NCBI GenBank assembly: GCA_030831375.1
Contig: JAURLF010000020.1
Coordinates: 1-11,311, forward strand
Direction: 5' to 3'
DNA: 11,311 nucleotides
DNA from: Gaiellales bacterium
GTDB taxonomy: Bacteria; Actinomycetota; Thermoleophilia; Gaiellales; F1-60-MAGs149
A model generated the notes under the pieces. That model made no database searches. It worked only from the letters and a program-made list of their open reading frames with translations, and was not told where the DNA came from. The translations under genes were made by a program, and so were the position numbers. This document shows positions 1 through 5,199 of this stretch, in pieces (the stretch's first letter is position 1; each line of letters starts with the position of its first letter).

Positions 1-81
1 GGCCTGCGCGCGATCGTCGCGCCCGCGCTCCTCGCGGACCCCGGGGCCCGTGCCGCGGCCGCGCGGGCCGTCCTGGCCTGA
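1..81 (+). CDS. cofD: C-terminal end of a probable 2-phospho-L-lactate transferase (CofD/FbiA), partial
   Basis: Only the last 26 codons lie in the window. They read in frame from base 1 to a TGA at 79-81 and include RAIVAPALLADPGARAAAAR. This resembles the end of CofD/FbiA, where a strand (V-V-x-D-x-L-M) is followed by D-P and a short Ala/Arg helix. CofD joins the lactyl or enolpyruvyl phosphate unit to the deazaflavin Fo, the step before CofE adds glutamates. The main support is context: cofE lies two genes downstream on the same strand, and cofD-cofE linkage is usual. The fragment is too short to show any catalytic residue, so the identification is an inference. It could be the end of another alpha/beta protein. 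Confidence 0.5.
   Translation, partial: GLRAIVAPALLADPGARAAAARAVLA
54..63. repeat. Short perfect palindrome upstream of the first PPOX gene
   Basis: CGCGGCCGCG is a 10-base perfect palindrome inside the 3' end of the cofD-like gene, about 40-49 bases before the PPOX start at 103. In DNA this GC-rich such a palindrome can easily arise by chance. It is recorded because longer palindromes occupy similar promoter-proximal positions elsewhere in the window. Confidence 0.2.
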
Positions 82-90
82 CCGCCGGGC

Positions 91-96
91 TAGACT
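91..96 (+). promoter_or_regulatory. Candidate -10 box for a leaderless PPOX transcript
   Basis: TAGACT fits the TAnnnT consensus for a housekeeping-sigma -10 hexamer. It ends 6 bases before the ATG at 103, so a start site about 7 bases downstream would fall on the A of the ATG and give a leaderless mRNA. There is no Shine-Dalgarno sequence between the box and the ATG, which agrees. No convincing -35 hexamer is visible. Confidence 0.45.
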
Positions 97-102
97 GACC
101 CG

Positions 103-534
103 ATGGCCGACGCCGACCGCGCCCTGGCGCTCGACTTCCTGCGCGCGTGGCCCGCGAAGATCGCCCACGTCAGCACCCTGCGCGAGGACGGCACGACGAC
201 GACGGTGCCGGTCTGGTACCGGATCACGGACGACGACGCGATGCTGATCTGGACGCGCCACGGGCGCCGCTGGGTGCGGCGTCTCGCCGACAGCGGCCAC
301 CTCTCGTTCAGCGTCGCCGAGGTCGCGTTCCCGATGCGCGGCGTGATGGGGGCGGGCCCGGCCGTGGTCCTCGGCGACGGCGACGTCGACGTCGACCGGG
401 AGCGGGCCGCGATCATGTGCCGCTACGTCCTGCCCTTCCTCGTGCCGGCGTACGAGGCGGCCCGCACCGACCACCGCGCGATCATCCGGGTCGACCTCGA
501 GCGGCTGACCGGCTGGTCCTTCGAGGACGCGTGA
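103..534 (+). CDS. PPOX-fold (pyridoxamine 5'-phosphate oxidase-like) putative F420- or flavin-binding protein
   Basis: This 143-residue protein has the length and pattern of a single-domain split-beta-barrel PPOX protein. An N-terminal helix (residues 5-15) is followed by a strand pair, HVSTLREDGTTTTVPVWYRI at 22-41, then an RRWVRRLADSGHLSFSV segment (57-71), equivalent to the cofactor-phosphate-binding and dimer region. An F-P-M-R-G-V-M-G-A-G strand (76-85) follows, and the C-terminal strand ends LTGWSF. PPOX proteins bind FMN, F420 or haem. Actinobacterial members beside F420 biosynthesis genes are often F420-dependent reductases, so F420 is the best guess, but the cofactor cannot be proved from sequence. 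The ATG at 103 is chosen because a -10-like box lies 6 bases upstream. The stop overlaps the cofE start as GTGA. It is a different PPOX subfamily from the gene at 2082. Confidence 0.8.
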   Translation: MADADRALALDFLRAWPAKIAHVSTLREDGTTTTVPVWYRITDDDAMLIWTRHGRRWVRRLADSGHLSFSVAEVAFPMRGVMGAGPAVVLGDGDVDVDRERAAIMCRYVLPFLVPAYEAARTDHRAIIRVDLERLTGWSFEDA

Positions 535-1277
535 TCCGGGTCATCCCGATCCCGCTCGCCGCGCGGATCCGTCCGGGCGACGACCTCGCCGGGCTGCTCG
601 TCCGCGCGATCGCCGACGCCGGCGAGGCGCTCGCCGACGGTGACGTGCTGGTCGTGGCCCAGAAGCCCGTGTCGAAGGCCGAGGGCCGGATCGTCGACCT
701 CGCGGGCGTCGAGCCGTCCGCCGAGGCGAGGGCGATCGCGGCCGAGGGCGAGGGCGACCCGCGCCTCGTCGAGGTGATCCTCGGGGAGTCCGCCGAGGTC
801 GTGCGTCGCCGCGGTGCGTTCATCGTCGGCCGCACGGCCCAGGGCCACGTGCTCGGCTCGAGCGGGGTGGACCGCTCGAACCAGGACGACCCCGACCACG
901 TGACGCTCCTGCCGGTCGATCCCGACGCCTCGGCGCGCGTCCTGCGCGACGCCCTGCGCGCCGCCGCGGGGGCCGAGGTGGCGGTGGTGATCTCCGACTC
1001 GATCGGCCGGCCCTTCCGCCGCGGCACCGTCGGCGTCGCCCTCGGCGCCGCGGGGTTCGCCACGGTCGTCGAGCACGCGGGCCGGCTCGACGACGTCGGC
1101 CGGCCGTTCCACTCGACGCAGGTGCACGTGGCCGACCAGCTCGCGAGCGCCGCCGAGCTGGTGCTCGGGCCCGCCGGCGGGGTCCCCGCCGCGATCGTCC
1201 GCGGCGTCGCGCTCGAGGCGGGTGCGGAGGGCGCAGCGGGCGGCATCATCGACCGCGACCGGGACCTCTTCGCGTGA
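531..1277 (+). CDS. cofE: Coenzyme F420:L-glutamate ligase (CofE), standalone domain
   Basis: CofE adds gamma-linked L-glutamates to F420-0 using GTP and divalent metal, the last stage of F420 assembly in the cytosol. The 248-residue length matches a CofE domain. Visible family motifs are AQKPVSKAEGR (43-53), GVDRSN (112-117), SDSIGRPFRRG (155-165) and a C-terminal D-Q-L-A-S-A-A-E-L-V ... G-V-P-A-A-I-V-R-G segment (202-225). The Asp residues of the GVD and SDS motifs (D114, D156) correspond to metal-binding acids in known CofE structures. GTG at 531 is chosen because it overlaps the previous stop (GTGA) and has GAGGA at 523-527 upstream. No C-terminal nitroreductase domain follows, unlike mycobacterial FbiB. 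The segment before GVD reads VLGSS where archaeal enzymes usually have V-C-A-N-A. Confidence 0.92.
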   Translation: MIRVIPIPLAARIRPGDDLAGLLVRAIADAGEALADGDVLVVAQKPVSKAEGRIVDLAGVEPSAEARAIAAEGEGDPRLVEVILGESAEVVRRRGAFIVGRTAQGHVLGSSGVDRSNQDDPDHVTLLPVDPDASARVLRDALRAAAGAEVAVVISDSIGRPFRRGTVGVALGAAGFATVVEHAGRLDDVGRPFHSTQVHVADQLASAAELVLGPAGGVPAAIVRGVALEAGAEGAAGGIIDRDRDLFA

Positions 1278-2071
1278 GCCGGGCCATCCGCATCGGGTAC
1301 GAGTGCAGCCCGCAGGACGGCACGTTCGCGGCGATGCGCACCGCCTGGGTCGAGGCCGAGGCGCTCGGCGTCGACGGCATCTACAACGACGACCACTTCC
1401 TCCCGGTCGAGAGCGACCTCGACGGGATGCACTTCGAGTGCTGGACGACCCTGGCGGCGCTGGCCGAGGTCACGAGCCGGGTGGAGATCGGGGCGATGGT
1501 GACCTGCGTCTCCTACCGCAACCCGAACCTGCTCGGCGACATGGCCCGCACCGTCGACCACATCTCCGGCGGGCGGCTCGTGCTCGGCCTCGGCTCGGGC
1601 TGGTTCGAGCCCGACTACGTGGCCTTCGGGTACGAGTTCGGGACGGAGATCACCCGTCTGCATGCCTTCCGCGACGCGCTGCCCGTGATCCGCGAGCGGA
1701 TGGCGGTCGGCAACCCGCCGCCCGTCCGCGGCCGCATCCCGATCATGATCGGCGGCGGCGGCGAGAGGGTGATGCTGCGGCTCGTCGCCGAGCACGCCGA
1801 CATCTGGCACGGCTTCGGGACGCCGGAGGAGATCCGGCACAAGTGCGCGGTGCTCGACGCGCACTGCGTCGCCGTCGGCCGCGACCCGGCCGAGATCGAG
1901 CGCAGCGTGATGTTCGAGGCGCACGAGCTCGGCGGTGACGACCTCTTCGACGCGTATGTCGAGGCCGGTGCCACCTACCTCTTCTACTCGGCGCCCGGCC
2001 CCGACTACGACCTCGACGGCGTGCGCCTCCTGCTCGACTGGCGCCGCCGGCGCGCCGGCGCCAGCCGCTAG
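1274..2071 (+). CDS. LLM class F420-dependent oxidoreductase, copy 1
   Basis: This is a 265-residue luciferase-like monooxygenase-fold (TIM barrel) protein. Supporting segments are YNDDHF (37-42) at the end of an early strand, ECWTTLAALAEVTSRVEIGA (55-74), YRNPNLLGDMARTVDHISGG (81-100), GLGSGWFEPDY (105-115) and IPIMIGGGGERVM (155-167), a glycine-rich cofactor-phosphate loop. WHGFG and the HCVAVGRDPAEIERS tail follow. These match the LLM F420 subfamily named after MSMEG_3544 as I remember it. Such enzymes transfer hydride between F420 and an unknown substrate. GTG at 1274 overlaps the cofE stop (GTGA), suggesting translational coupling. It is about three-quarters identical, by eye, to the protein at 2465 but has Asp39 where copy 2 has Trp42, lacks several residues near 217-223, and has an Arg-rich C-terminus. 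The substrate is unknown. Confidence 0.9.
   Translation: MSRAIRIGYECSPQDGTFAAMRTAWVEAEALGVDGIYNDDHFLPVESDLDGMHFECWTTLAALAEVTSRVEIGAMVTCVSYRNPNLLGDMARTVDHISGGRLVLGLGSGWFEPDYVAFGYEFGTEITRLHAFRDALPVIRERMAVGNPPPVRGRIPIMIGGGGERVMLRLVAEHADIWHGFGTPEEIRHKCAVLDAHCVAVGRDPAEIERSVMFEAHELGGDDLFDAYVEAGATYLFYSAPGPDYDLDGVRLLLDWRRRRAGASR
2045..2060. repeat. 16-bp perfect palindrome at the -35 region of the second PPOX gene
   Basis: CGCCGGCGCGCCGGCG is self-complementary over all 16 bases. It lies in the 3' end of the first LLM gene, where it encodes part of its Arg-rich tail, 22-37 bases before the ATG at 2082. It therefore covers the expected -35 region of the candidate promoter at 2069. It could be an operator or an RNA hairpin, or simply a product of GC-rich codons. 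Confidence 0.35.
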
Positions 2072-2074
2072 GCT
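2069..2074 (+). promoter_or_regulatory. Candidate -10 box overlapping the LLM copy 1 stop codon
   Basis: TAGGCT fits TAnnnT. Its first three bases are the TAG stop of the upstream LLM gene. It ends 7 bases before the ATG at 2082, the geometry expected for a leaderless transcript, and no Shine-Dalgarno sequence intervenes. It would let the PPOX-LLM-SDR part of the cluster be transcribed separately. Confidence 0.4.
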
Positions 2075-2081
2075 GCCTCCC

Positions 2082-2468
2082 ATGCCGATCTCCGATGACG
2101 CCCGCGCGCTGCTCGAGCAGCCGCTCTTCGCCAGCCTCGCCACCGTCGGCCCCGACGGGCACCCCCAGGTGACCGTCGTCTGGCTGCACGTCGAGGACGA
2201 CCGCGTCGTCTTCAACACCGCCGAGGGCCGCGCCAAGCACCGCAACATGGCCGCCGACCCGCGCGTCACGGTGCTCCTGCTCGACCCCGACAACGGCTAC
2301 CGCTACGCGGAGCTGCGCGGCACGGTCGAGATGACGACCGCGGGCGGCGACGCGGGCATCGACGCGCTCGCGCAGAAATACCTGGGCACCGACTACCCGT
2401 TCCGCCGCGAGGGCGAGGTGCGGGTGCAGTGCCTGATGAACGTCGACTCCGAGCATTGGATGGGATGA
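2082..2468 (+). CDS. PPOX class F420-dependent oxidoreductase (Rv1155-like family)
   Basis: This 128-residue protein has typical features of the single-domain PPOX F420 family. A short helix leads into FASLATVGPDGHPQVTVVWL (16-35), then VVFNTAEGRAKHRNM (42-56), whose R-x-K-x-R-N pattern lies at the cofactor-phosphate site, then a DPRVTVLLLDP strand (59-69), and finally YAELRGTVEM (75-84). Family members bind F420 at a dimer interface and reduce conjugated or heterocyclic substrates; some only sequester F420. The ATG at 2082 is the only start that matches the family N-terminus. An upstream in-frame ATG would add a low-complexity Ser/Thr/Pro-rich segment read out of frame from the LLM gene. The stop overlaps the next start as ATGA. 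The natural substrate is unknown. Confidence 0.88.
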   Translation: MPISDDARALLEQPLFASLATVGPDGHPQVTVVWLHVEDDRVVFNTAEGRAKHRNMAADPRVTVLLLDPDNGYRYAELRGTVEMTTAGGDAGIDALAQKYLGTDYPFRREGEVRVQCLMNVDSEHWMG

Positions 2469-3274
2469 CCATGAGCGAGCGAGCGATCCGGATCGGCTTC
2501 CAGTCCCGGCCCCAGCACGGCGGCTACGACGCGATGCGCGCGTCGTGGGTGCGTGCCGAGGAGCTGGGCGTCGACGCCATCTACAACTGGGACCACTTCT
2601 ACCCGCTCTACGACGACCCCGACGGCCCGCACTTCGAGTGCTGGACCCTGATCGCGGCGCTCGCCGAGGCCACGAGCCGCGTGGAGATCGGCGCGCTCGT
2701 GACCTGCATGTCGTACCGCAACCCGAACCTGCTCGGCGACATGGCCCGCACCGTCGACCACATCTCCGGCGGCCGGCTCACGCTCGGCATCGGCTCGGGC
2801 TGGTTCGAGAAGGACTACGAGCAGTTCGGGTACGAGTTCGGGACGGCGATCACGCGCCTGCACGCCTTCCGCGACGCGATCCCCGTCGTGAAGGAGCGGA
2901 TGGCGATCGGCAACCCGCCGCCCGTCCGCGGCCGCATCCCGATCATGATCGGCGGCGGCGGCGAGAAGGTGATGCTCAAGCTGGTCGCCCAGCACGCCGA
3001 CATCTGGCACGGCTTCGGCGACCCCGACGTGATCCGCCACAAGTGCGAGGTGCTCGACGCCCACTGCGCCACCGTGGGCCGCGACCCGGCCGAGATCGAG
3101 CGCTCCATCATGCTCAACGAGGACGAGGTCCCGCACGACCCGGCCGAGCTCGACCAGCACCTGCAGGCGTTCATCGACGCGGGCGCGACGTTCTTCATCT
3201 TCGGCTCGTCGGGGCCGGACTGGCCGCTCGACGGGCTCGAGCGGCTGCTGGCCTGGCGGGCCGGGCGGTCCTGA
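2465..3274 (+). CDS. LLM class F420-dependent oxidoreductase, copy 2
   Basis: This 269-residue paralogue of the gene at 1274 belongs to the same luciferase-like F420 subfamily. Corresponding segments are YNWDHFYPL (40-48), YRNPNLLGDMARTVDHISGG (84-103), GIGSGWFEKDY (108-118), IPIMIGGGGEKVM (158-170), WHGFGDP (181-187) and VGRDPAEIERS (204-214). The core aligns without gaps at a constant 1200-bp offset, and two stretches of about 60 bp are identical in DNA. Copy 2 keeps Trp42 before the D-H-F motif and has a longer acidic segment at 217-230. ATG at 2465 overlaps the PPOX stop (ATGA). The ATG at 2471 would match the N-terminus of copy 1 more closely and is an alternative. The stop overlaps the SDR start as TGATG. 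The F420-dependent role is inferred from the family; the substrate is unknown. Confidence 0.9.
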   Translation: MTMSERAIRIGFQSRPQHGGYDAMRASWVRAEELGVDAIYNWDHFYPLYDDPDGPHFECWTLIAALAEATSRVEIGALVTCMSYRNPNLLGDMARTVDHISGGRLTLGIGSGWFEKDYEQFGYEFGTAITRLHAFRDAIPVVKERMAIGNPPPVRGRIPIMIGGGGEKVMLKLVAQHADIWHGFGDPDVIRHKCEVLDAHCATVGRDPAEIERSIMLNEDEVPHDPAELDQHLQAFIDAGATFFIFGSSGPDWPLDGLERLLAWRAGRS

Positions 3275-4020
3275 TGGACCGCTGCGCCGTCGTCACGGGC
3301 GGAGCTGGCGGCATCGGCTCCGCGACGGCGGAGCGGCTCGCCGCGCGCGGCTACGCGGTGCTCGTCGTCGACCGCGACGGCGACGCGGCAGAGGCGGTCG
3401 CGCACCGGATCGGCAGGCCGGCCACGGCGATCGCCGCGGACGTGTCCAGCGAGGACGACGTCAAGGGCTACGTCGCAGCCGCGATCGAGCGCTACGGGCG
3501 CATCGACGCCTTCTTCAACAACGCCGGCATCGAGGGCGACATCGCGGGCGTGGAGGACTACCCCGTCGAGACCTTCGACCGGGTCCTGGCGGTCAACCTG
3601 CGCGGCGCCTTCCTCGGGCTCAAGCATGTGGTGCCGGTGATGCGCACGCAGGGCGAGGGCGCGATCCTCAACACCGCCTCGCAGGCCGGGGTGCGCGGCG
3701 TGCCGGGCCTGTCGGCCTACGTGGCCTCGAAGCACGCCGTCGTCGGCCTCTCCCAGGGCGTCGCCCTCGAGGTCGCGAAGGCGGGCATCCGCGTCAACTG
3801 CCTCTGCCCGGGCCCCACGAACACGCGCATGATGGACGACATCAAGGAGGCGGTCATCGCCGCCGGCGGTGACCCGCAGAACTTCGTCGACCGGATGCCC
3901 GTCGGCCGCTTCGGCGAGCCCGGCGAGATCGCCGACGTCGCCGCCTGGGCCCTCGCCGATGCGCCGGGCTTCCTGACCGGGGCGGTGCTGACGGTGGACG
4001 GCGCGATGACGACGCCGTAG
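3274..4020 (+). CDS. Short-chain dehydrogenase/reductase (classical SDR), probably NAD-dependent
   Basis: This 248-residue protein has the complete classical SDR signature: the TGGAGGIG nucleotide loop (8-15), D33 at the end of the second strand, which favours NAD over NADP, D56 in the A-D-V motif, NNAG (82-85), and the catalytic set N108, S136, Y149 and K153 (Y-V-A-S-K). A P-G motif follows at 179-180, and the C-terminus T-G-A-V-L-T-V-D-G is typical. It oxidises or reduces an alcohol/ketone pair in the cytosol; the substrate is not predictable. ATG at 3274 shares one base with the preceding LLM stop, so it is probably the last gene of the F420 cluster transcript. An inverted repeat flanks its stop codon. 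It could act with the downstream dehydrogenases, from which it is separated by a candidate promoter. Confidence 0.92.
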   Translation: MDRCAVVTGGAGGIGSATAERLAARGYAVLVVDRDGDAAEAVAHRIGRPATAIAADVSSEDDVKGYVAAAIERYGRIDAFFNNAGIEGDIAGVEDYPVETFDRVLAVNLRGAFLGLKHVVPVMRTQGEGAILNTASQAGVRGVPGLSAYVASKHAVVGLSQGVALEVAKAGIRVNCLCPGPTNTRMMDDIKEAVIAAGGDPQNFVDRMPVGRFGEPGEIADVAAWALADAPGFLTGAVLTVDGAMTTP

Positions 4021-4027
4021 CGGCGTC
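4011..4027 (+). terminator. Inverted repeat centred on the SDR stop codon, possible terminator
   Basis: GACGCCG (4011-4017) and CGGCGTC (4021-4027) form a perfect 7-bp stem, and the loop is the TAG stop codon itself. There is no T-run after it, so it is not a classical intrinsic terminator. In high-GC actinobacteria, stem-only terminators are often proposed. It also lies just upstream of the candidate promoter at 4049 and might instead be regulatory. Confidence 0.35.
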
Positions 4028-4048
4028 CGCATCGTCTCGGCAATGGGG

Positions 4049-4054
4049 TAGGCT
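4049..4054 (+). promoter_or_regulatory. Candidate -10 box for the dehydrogenase/enolase-superfamily operon
   Basis: TAGGCT has the same sequence as the box at 2069 and lies in the only sizeable spacer between the left and middle blocks. A start near 4061 would give a short leader carrying GAGGAG at 4073-4078 before the ATG at 4088. No clear -35 hexamer is visible. Confidence 0.4.
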
Positions 4055-4087
4055 CCGCCGGACCCGCAGGATGAGGAGATCCCGCCA

Positions 4088-4123
4088 ATGACGCCGCACG
4101 AGACCCCGAGGACCCGCGCGTGA
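4088..4123 (+). CDS. Possible 11-residue leader ORF overlapping the alcohol dehydrogenase start
   Basis: ATG at 4088 opens MTPHETPRTRA and ends at the TGA at 4121-4123, which overlaps the alcohol dehydrogenase GTG as GTGA. It has a good Shine-Dalgarno sequence, GAGGAG at 4073-4078, 9 bases upstream. The same 4-base overlap is used between real genes in this window, so it may couple translation into the operon. No run of a single regulatory amino acid is present, so attenuation is not indicated. The dehydrogenase also has its own GAGGA at 4108-4112. The ORF may be incidental. Confidence 0.3.
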   Translation: MTPHETPRTRA

Positions 4124-5199
4124 GGGCCGCAGTCTGCCGCGCGTTCGGCGAGCCCCTCGTGATCGAGGAGCTGACGCTCGAGGCCCCGCAGGCCGGCGAG
4201 CTCGTCGTCGACGTCAAGGCGTGCGCGATCTGCCATTCGGACATCACGTACATGGATGGCGGCTGGGGCGGCGAGCTGCCCGCGCTGTACGGCCACGAGG
4301 CCGCGGGCGTCGTCTCCGCGGTCGGCCCCGAGACGCCCGGAGTCCAGGTCGGCGACCACGTCGTCGTCACGCTGATCCGCGCCTGCGGCCAGTGCTTCTA
4401 CTGCAGCCGCGGCGACCGCGTGATGTGCGAGACGACGCTGCCCCTGTCGCAGCGCCAGCCGATCAGGGACGCCACGGGCGCGCCCGTCGCGCAGATGATG
4501 AACGTCGGCTCGTTCGCCGAGCAGGTGCTCGTGCACCACTCGCAGATCGCCGTCATGGACCCGGACGTCGACTTCGCCGTCGCGTCGCTGCTCGGCTGCG
4601 GCGTCATCACCGGCGTCGGCGCCGCGATCAACACCACCTCGATCTCGCCCGGCGAGAGCGCGGTGGTGATCGGCACGGGCGGCGTCGGCCTCAATTGCAT
4701 CCAGGGCGCGGCGCTCTCGGGCGCGAACCCGCTGATCGCCGTCGACGTCAACGACGCCAAGCTCGAGGCGGCCCGCGCCTTCGGCGCCACGCACGTCGTC
4801 AACTCGGCGACGCAGGACGTCGCCGCGGAGGTGCGCGCGCTGACGCAGGGCCGCATGGCCGAGCACGTGCTGGTCTCCGTCGGCGTCGGCCCCGCGATCG
4901 AGCAGGGCATCGGCCTGATGGGCAAGGGCGGCGAGACGATCATCGTCGGCATGCCGCCGAGCGGCGTCACGACCACGTTCGACCCGTCGTGGATCGCCGC
5001 GGACTCGCAGCGCATCGTCGGCAGCAAGATGGGCTCCGCCCAGGTGCCCGTCGACATCCCGCAGCTCGTCGGCCTCTACCGGGGCGGCCGCCTCAAGCTC
5101 GACGAGCTGGTCACGCAGCGCTATCCGCTCGAGGAGATCAACGAGGCCGTCGCCGCCGTCAAGCGCGGCGAGGCGCTGCGCAACGTGGTGGTGTTCTGA
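4120..5199 (+). CDS. Zinc-dependent alcohol dehydrogenase (medium-chain dehydrogenase/reductase family)
   Basis: This 359-residue MDR enzyme oxidises an alcohol with NAD. The catalytic zinc ligands are C38 (CHSD), H59-E60 (GHE) and C160 (LGCG). The structural zinc ligands are C89, C92, C95 and C103, spaced C-x2-C-x2-C-x7-C. The nucleotide-binding loop is GTGGVG (185-190), and D209 at the end of the next strand favours NAD. Overall it resembles class III-type and mycothiol- or NDMA-linked alcohol dehydrogenases of actinobacteria, but the substrate cannot be fixed. GTG at 4120 gives the usual M-R-A-A-V N-terminus and has GAGGA at 4108-4112, 7 bases upstream; no in-frame ATG fits better. The stop shares one base with the next start (TGATG), so it heads a coupled three-gene operon with an enolase-superfamily protein and a 3-hydroxyacid dehydrogenase-like enzyme. 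Confidence 0.92.
   Translation: MRAAVCRAFGEPLVIEELTLEAPQAGELVVDVKACAICHSDITYMDGGWGGELPALYGHEAAGVVSAVGPETPGVQVGDHVVVTLIRACGQCFYCSRGDRVMCETTLPLSQRQPIRDATGAPVAQMMNVGSFAEQVLVHHSQIAVMDPDVDFAVASLLGCGVITGVGAAINTTSISPGESAVVIGTGGVGLNCIQGAALSGANPLIAVDVNDAKLEAARAFGATHVVNSATQDVAAEVRALTQGRMAEHVLVSVGVGPAIEQGIGLMGKGGETIIVGMPPSGVTTTFDPSWIAADSQRIVGSKMGSAQVPVDIPQLVGLYRGGRLKLDELVTQRYPLEEINEAVAAVKRGEALRNVVVF

Noticed and set aside
373..400. GACGTC/GACGGC short repeat in the first PPOX gene
   Set aside because: It is a run of Asp/Gly/Val codons (G-D-G-D-V-D-V-D) in a coding region, too short and irregular to be a functional tandem repeat.
1935..2081. Upstream extension of the second PPOX protein
   Set aside because: The added residues are Ser/Thr/Pro/Ala-rich and read out of frame from the LLM gene. 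Family members begin at the position matching the ATG at 2082.
482..2293. Long minus-strand reading frame opposite cofE, LLM copy 1 and the second PPOX gene
   Set aside because: It is a shadow frame produced by high GC at third positions. Its translation is low-complexity (Arg/Ala/Pro/Ser) and it covers three well-supported genes on the other strand.
2815..4866. 683-codon minus-strand frame across LLM copy 2, the SDR and the alcohol dehydrogenase
   Set aside because: It spans three clear plus-strand genes and gives repetitive Arg/Asp/Ala/His-rich protein without any recognisable domain.
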